Notes under the pieces: model-generated
What the model was told of the DNA's origin: nothing
Seen by the model: only the letters and a program-made list of their open reading frames with translations
Database searches by the model: none
Translations under genes and position numbers: made by a program
Assembly (NCBI GenBank): GCA_012841485.1
Contig: DUUU01000591.1
Location: 1 to 15,653 of the forward strand
From: Armatimonadota bacterium
Lineage (GTDB): Bacteria; Armatimonadota; JAAZEB01
Direction: 5' to 3'
Length of the DNA: 15,653 nt
Shown: positions 14,059 to 15,653 of the stretch, in pieces
Position numbering within the stretch: position 1 is the first letter of the stretch
How the letters are laid out: each line of letters opens with the position of its first letter

Positions 14059-14080
14059 GCCAGGGGCGAATCCCTCCCAT

Positions 14081-15653
14081 ATGACACTCATCACGCTCTC
14101 ACCACGGCCAGGCCCGGTGGCCTTCGGCCCCTGTACCGTCGAATGGACCGGAGAGGAGCTGGCGCTCGCCAACGCCCGGATCGAGCGGCGATGGCGCGTG
14201 GCCAACGGGCTCCTCTATCCGCTCTCGATCAAGGACCGGGCTTCCGGCCGGGAATGGCTGGTGCGCCCTGCAGAGCACCCGGCGCCTTGCCCGGAGGTGC
14301 CGCTTCCGGAGGAGCCGCGCGTGATTCGCGTGACGGCCGGCCACGGCGTCTTCGGCCCGACCGAGGCCCCCGCGCTCCGGGTGGAGGTCGTCTCCACCGG
14401 TCCCACGCTCGCGTTGCGCACCTGCCTCCAGCTCTTCGATGACGCGCCGGGCATCCAGATCCAGCTTCACGCGGATTCGGTCAAGACGCCCGCCGAAGAG
14501 GCGCGCTCTGGCCCCGCCTCGGGCGAGGGACCGCCATCGACGGGCATCGAGGCCCCGGCGCAGGAGGCAGGCACGCCCGCCGGTCGGGTGGACGTTCTGG
14601 AGCAACTCGCGCTCTCGCCGGCGCATCTGCGTCTCACTCAGGTGACGCTTCTGGATCAGACCGATATCCGAAACGAGCTCCTCTTCGAGAGTGAGTGGCT
14701 GCTCCACCCGAACGAGCTCCGGCTGGAGCTGAGCGGGAACCTCTTCGCCATCGAAGAGCTCTTCTCGGGCGATGGCCTGCTCTTCTTGAAGCAGGCCCCC
14801 CTGCCACATGCCCGCCCCATGCACGCGGGGCCGGATCTGCGCGTCAACGGCGCCGGCCGCGTGTTTCACTTCCTCGGACACGGGGCCGGGCCCGGCGGCG
14901 GCGAGGGCTACCCCTGTATCATCCTGGTCTACCGGGGCGGAGCTACAGGGCGGACGGAGGCGTTGCAGGCCTATCAGCGCCAGATCCGCGCCTTCAACCC
15001 CGCGCGCGATGGCCTCCTGTTGAGCAACACCTGGGGCGACCGCTCGCAAGACTCGCGCGTCTGCGAGGAGTTCATGCGGCAGGAAGTGGGCGCGGCGGCG
15101 GCCCTCGGCGTAGATGTCATTCAGATCGATGATGGCTGGCAGAAGGGCCGGACGTCCAACTCCGCGCAGGCGGGTGGGGTCTGGGGCGGCTTCTGGGCGG
15201 CAGACCCGGAGTTTTGGCAGCCGCACGCCGAACGTTTCCCGAACGGCCTGGAGCCGATCATCGCCGCGGCTCGGGAACAGGGGATACAGTTCGGACTCTG
15301 GTACGCGCCTGATCCCGCGGATGACTATGCCAACTGGGAGCGGGACGCCGCGCGCGTTCTGGAGCTGCACCGGGCGCATGGGATACGCACCTTCAAGATT
15401 GACGGCGTGAGGATGGAGAGTAAGGCCGCGGAGACCAACCTGCGCCGCTTCTTCGACCGCGTGCTGGAGGAGACGCGTGGCGAAGTGGTCTTTGACCTGG
15501 ATGTCACCGCCGCGGTCCGGCCTGGCTACTGGGGGATGATGCACGTGGGGCCGCTCTTCATCGAGAATCGCTACACGGAGTGGCGTCGCTACTGGCCCCA
15601 CCAGACGCTGCGCAACCTCTGGAAGCTGGCGCGCTATGTGGACCCGCTGCGCC
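14081..15653 (+). CDS. alpha-galactosidase-like glycoside hydrolase (GH36/clan D type), 3' end outside window
   Basis: 524 codons with no stop; the gene runs off the window. The first 300 or so residues form a beta-rich N-terminal domain, interrupted at about residues 135-170 by a Pro/Ala/Glu/Gly low-complexity linker. A TIM-barrel follows with VDVIQIDDGW (Asp350-Asp351), then TFKIDG with Asp441 at the position of the clan D nucleophile (the usual motif is KWD), and ENRYTEW beginning at Glu495. The retaining alpha-galactosidase mechanism is inferred from these. No signal peptide is seen, so it may act on imported oligosaccharides. The ATG at 14081 is the first good start but has only a distant AGGGG, so the start is less certain than the frame. 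Other alpha-glycosidase specificities are possible. Confidence 0.82.
   Translation, partial: MTLITLSPRPGPVAFGPCTVEWTGEELALANARIERRWRVANGLLYPLSIKDRASGREWLVRPAEHPAPCPEVPLPEEPRVIRVTAGHGVFGPTEAPALRVEVVSTGPTLALRTCLQLFDDAPGIQIQLHADSVKTPAEEARSGPASGEGPPSTGIEAPAQEAGTPAGRVDVLEQLALSPAHLRLTQVTLLDQTDIRNELLFESEWLLHPNELRLELSGNLFAIEELFSGDGLLFLKQAPLPHARPMHAGPDLRVNGAGRVFHFLGHGAGPGGGEGYPCIILVYRGGATGRTEALQAYQRQIRAFNPARDGLLLSNTWGDRSQDSRVCEEFMRQEVGAAAALGVDVIQIDDGWQKGRTSNSAQAGGVWGGFWAADPEFWQPHAERFPNGLEPIIAAAREQGIQFGLWYAPDPADDYANWERDAARVLELHRAHGIRTFKIDGVRMESKAAETNLRRFFDRVLEETRGEVVFDLDVTAAVRPGYWGMMHVGPLFIENRYTEWRRYWPHQTLRNLWKLARYVDPLR

Larger units (their letters stand above)
13435..14080. other. 646-base region with no convincing gene, rich in inverted repeats
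   Basis: The region separates divergent cdsA and the glycoside hydrolase gene. Open frames crossing it are Arg/Pro/Gly-rich, lack ribosome binding sites and resemble no family. I see no tRNA, SRP RNA or RNase P core motif. What it does hold is a series of strong GC-rich stem-loops, listed separately, and a few palindromes (AAGGATCCTT at 13773-13782; GCGAA/TTCGC around 13783-13808). It could be long divergent leaders, an unannotated structured RNA, or decayed sequence. Confidence 0.6.

Noticed and set aside
13435..14080. Possible RNase P RNA, SRP RNA or tRNA in the long gap
   Set aside because: No GAGGAAAGTCC-type RNase P core, no GGAAGGAAGCAGCC-type SRP loop and no tRNA T-arm motif on either strand by eye. 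A covariance-model search would be decisive.
14099..15601. 500-codon open frame on the minus strand opposite the glycoside hydrolase
   Set aside because: Composition is typical of an antisense shadow, while the plus strand carries clear catalytic motifs.

Overview
This is a GC-rich, densely coded bacterial chromosome segment that is mostly housekeeping. It holds a tRNA-modification gene, a HIT protein gene, murJ, rpsT, holA, nadK and cdsA, plus secreted TPR proteins, a secreted phosphodiester-glycosidase-type protein and the start of an alpha-galactosidase-like glycoside hydrolase. There are no rRNA or tRNA genes, transposases, phage genes or CRISPR repeats. The gene mix and the Ala/Arg-rich, GC-biased coding would suit a free-living bacterium of a deep lineage such as Armatimonadota, but that assignment is only an impression and no marker here proves it.

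Layout. (1) 2-1502, plus strand: the 3' part of an mtaB-type methylthiotransferase gene, overlapping a hinT-like HIT gene by 8 bases. (2) 1537-2754, minus strand: four small genes with good Shine-Dalgarno sites (an alpha/beta-type hypothetical, a single BON domain, an Ala-rich helical hypothetical and a Pro/Glu-rich hypothetical). (3) 2936-4555, minus: murJ, the lipid II flippase gene. (4) 4535-4965, plus: rpsT, whose promoter lies on the 5' end of murJ. (5) 5022-6182, minus: holA. (6) 6280-11317, plus: a strong promoter and then three overlapping genes, a secreted TPR protein, NAD kinase and a TPR lipoprotein. (7) 11399-13434, minus: a NAGPA-domain secreted protein gene and cdsA. (8) 13435-14080: about 650 bases with no convincing gene but many GC-rich inverted repeats. 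(9) 14081 to the window end, plus: a glycoside hydrolase gene cut by the window edge.

How the genes fit together. Several products serve the envelope: MurJ (peptidoglycan precursor export), CdsA (CDP-diacylglycerol for phospholipids), the two exported TPR proteins and the NAGPA-domain protein. RpsT, MtaB and HolA serve translation and replication. The TPR-nadK-TPR unit is the most unusual arrangement: a cytosolic NAD kinase is translationally coupled on both sides to genes for exported repeat proteins. The clearest regulatory signals are three perfect TATAAT -10 boxes that stand out against the GC-rich background, ahead of rpsT, holA and the TPR-nadK-TPR unit. The most unexplained DNA is the hairpin-rich stretch between cdsA and the glycoside hydrolase.
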